From assembly GCF_048128805.1 (NCBI RefSeq), contig NC_135997.1, positions 4,590,116-4,654,115 on the forward strand: a stretch of DNA of 64,000 nucleotides, given 5' to 3'. Source of the stretch: Centroberyx gerrardi. Taxonomy: Eukaryota > Chordata > Actinopteri > Beryciformes > Berycidae. The notes under the pieces were generated by a model. That model saw nothing but the letters and a program-made list of their open reading frames with translations, was not told where the DNA came from and made no database searches. Below are positions 61,936-64,000 of the stretch, one piece after another. The translations under genes were made by a program, and so were the position numbers. Each line of letters opens with the position of its first letter. The first letter of the stretch is position 1.

Positions 61936-63749
61936 TTTTCTCATACCACTGTTAAATTAATATTATTTTGAAAGGTATAGGCAAGAATAATTTCTGTCCA
62001 ATTGTGATTTTCACTGTCTGACCATTTCCTGTTGATTCTATCTGAGGCTGTTGAGCTTGTTCTTGTTTTTGAGTGGGGGGGGGGAGCCGCTGTAGCAGGG
62101 CGTCCCTCAGACACTGGATGAAATATTGATCAGGTGTCCCCAGGTTTGAGTGATCTGTGTATTGAATTATTCAAAGTCTGTCCATGGACAGGACCAGAAG
62201 GGAGCAGCTGTATGATCTAGGCTACACACACCCAAACATCATCTGATGTCTCCTGAGGCCCTGTGGTGATGTCACACACACAGACACACACCCAGTGCCT
62301 TAACAGTGCACACACATAAATACACACACTCAGTCTTATAAGCAGGAATACTGACTTACCCTAACCCCACAGACAGCATCACACTTTATGTAGTAAAGAG
62401 CCATTCAGACTTGATAAACAGAGCCATGCATTCATAAAAATATTCCCTCAATATACAGGGTATTGTATTGTATGTAGTATTGTGCATGCAAATGCTGTAT
62501 CCTGTTTACAATAACCTTCTATATGTGAAACCTAAATATGATATCAGGGCGATGCTGATATCATCCAAACTGCTGAGGCATGTAAATGTACCTCATCCCA
62601 TTTACTGTTACTTTTGCGATCAGCACAAGCTCCGTTTCCATTGTAACAGTTCAGACTTTTGCTTGTGCATTCATACATGAATCCATGCTGTTTCTCAAAG
62701 TCGTGTAGCCTCTTTGAAGATGTCACATTACTTTCATGCCTAATCACTTCTGTCCTGAGGACAGGATAATGAAAGCCAGACTGGATTGTCACTGGCAGTT
62801 TCGCTTTTGCCTCATTACACTAGCAGAAGATCAGAGCCACAGTTGCTGTCTGGTTGAGGAGCTGGGCGTGTCAGATTGTCAGATTTGAGGGTTGAAGGCC
62901 GAATCCCCTGTAATTTCTTTGTCGAGATGAGGTATTAAATATGCATGCGCTTGTGCAAATATGTGCGTGGATCGCTGGCATGTGATCAGGTGTCTTGAGT
63001 ACAAATCATAACACTTAGAGCTGAAGTCCGATGTGAACTCGCGTAGGAGGATAGCCCTTTGATAAGCAATGAAGTTAAAACCCCTATTTGTCCCCCTCAC
63101 AGCACTCAGCCACCGTTCACAGAAGGGGACTCATCAAGCCCTTTTTTCTGAGGATTTTCGTTAATATTAAAACATTTAGGTACTTATGAAATATACATCT
63201 ATCTTATCAAATTTACATCAAAAACACTCGCGCATCCCTGAAGGAAGCCCTGAGTTTCTTCAACAGAAGTGCAAAAATAACGAGCGCGCCGGATGTTCTC
63301 CAGAGAGCCGGTGGAGGGAGAAGGATGTCAAACTCGTCAAATTGAAACAATTTGGAGGGAGAACATCTCAGTGTCTTTGAGTCAGACCTGGCTGCTTTCA
63401 TAGCCAATTAGCATCATTGTCAAAGTCCGAGAAGTAAGCAAGCAAGCAGATGCCGGACAGAATATAGAGAACTGAACAGAATTAGAGTCTGCGCACTGAA
63501 AAGTTGCTCCCAAGGTGTGTGAATGTATCAACACCTATATATACACAATATATATCATCAGACAAAAGTCACCTGAATACCAGTAATATCCACACTACTT
63601 CCCTGAGAGGCGAGGTCATTTGATTAGCCATAGGACGCCAAGCAGGTATTCACCTAGTCTGATGAAGCGCACAGAGTTTGAAACGTCACACATGTCACAG
63701 TAGGTGCAAATACATTTATACACCTTGGGAGGAACGTCTGGTGTGTGGA

Positions 63750-64000
63750 GTTTATTGTTTATTGTTTATTGTTTATTAAATGGATCCCCATTAGCTGACG
63801 CCTTGGCGACCACTAATCTTCCTGGGGTCCACAAAAAGGACATAAGACATAATACATACAATACATAACATAAAACATACAGTTAAAAATGGTACAATCA
63901 GATACTTAGGTGTATAGTATCAGTACAAACAATATACATTATATTTGGTCAAATACAATTGGTTCCAGTCATATGGTCAGCGGCCCCAAGTGTGCCTTTA
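63750..64000 (-). mobile_element. LINE-type 3' fragment at the right edge
   Basis: Three TTTATTG units are followed by AAATGGATCCCCATTAGCTG, CTTCCTGGGGTCCACA and an ACATAA-rich tail. This matches a common fish retroelement 3' end. It seems to continue beyond the window. Confidence 0.5.

Larger units (their letters stand above)
39863..64000. other. Gene-poor, transposon-rich right half
   Basis: I find no spliced gene or long conserved frame in these 24 kb. The longest frames (146, 140, 126, 125 aa) are repeat-derived, low-complexity or show no known motif. The stretch holds the DNA elements, LINE ends and microsatellites listed separately. Unassigned unique-looking sequence covers about 44.1-45.4, 45.9-47.5, 52.2-53.5 and 60.1-61.4 kb. 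Confidence 0.5.

Overview
This window looks like a teleost (ray-finned fish) nuclear chromosome. It has spliced GT-AG genes, long introns, many dinucleotide and tetranucleotide microsatellites, and abundant fish-type mobile elements: L2-like LINE tails, hAT-type terminal inverted repeats and a solo LTR. The genes are multi-exon, so the short exons had to be joined by hand from splice signals, reading phase and conserved motifs.

The left 40 kb is a phototransduction cluster with two interleaved gene families. Four genes encode guanylate cyclase-activating proteins (GCAPs), all on the minus strand. They are GCAP-A (5' part only, cut by the left edge, 1-761), GCAP-B (5732-8480), GCAP-C (29584-33675) and GCAP-D (36906-39682). 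All share one four-exon layout with the same splice phases: exon 1 of about 200 nt, exon 2 of exactly 150 nt, then two more exons. Between GCAP-B and GCAP-C lie three genes for a short PDE6 inhibitory gamma-type subunit: PDE6g-1 (minus, 11403-11842), PDE6g-2 (plus, 17865-18854) and PDE6g-3 (minus, 22398-22804). Each has three coding exons of 101-104, 38 and 77 nt and appears to have an upstream non-coding exon behind a TATA box.

The two families act on opposite sides of photoreceptor cGMP. PDE6 gamma subunits restrain the phosphodiesterase that hydrolyses cGMP. GCAPs are calcium sensors that set the rate of the membrane guanylate cyclase that makes it. Finding both families as local duplicates in one cluster is the most notable feature of the window. 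PDE6g-1 and PDE6g-2 are divergent, with a solo LTR inserted between their promoters. PDE6g-2 and PDE6g-3 are convergent.

The right part (about 39.7-64 kb) has no gene I can support. It holds hAT-type elements (one with an exact 8-bp target-site duplication), nested inverted-repeat elements, widespread fish repeats, a CAAGTC-rich tandem region, LINE 3' ends and microsatellites.
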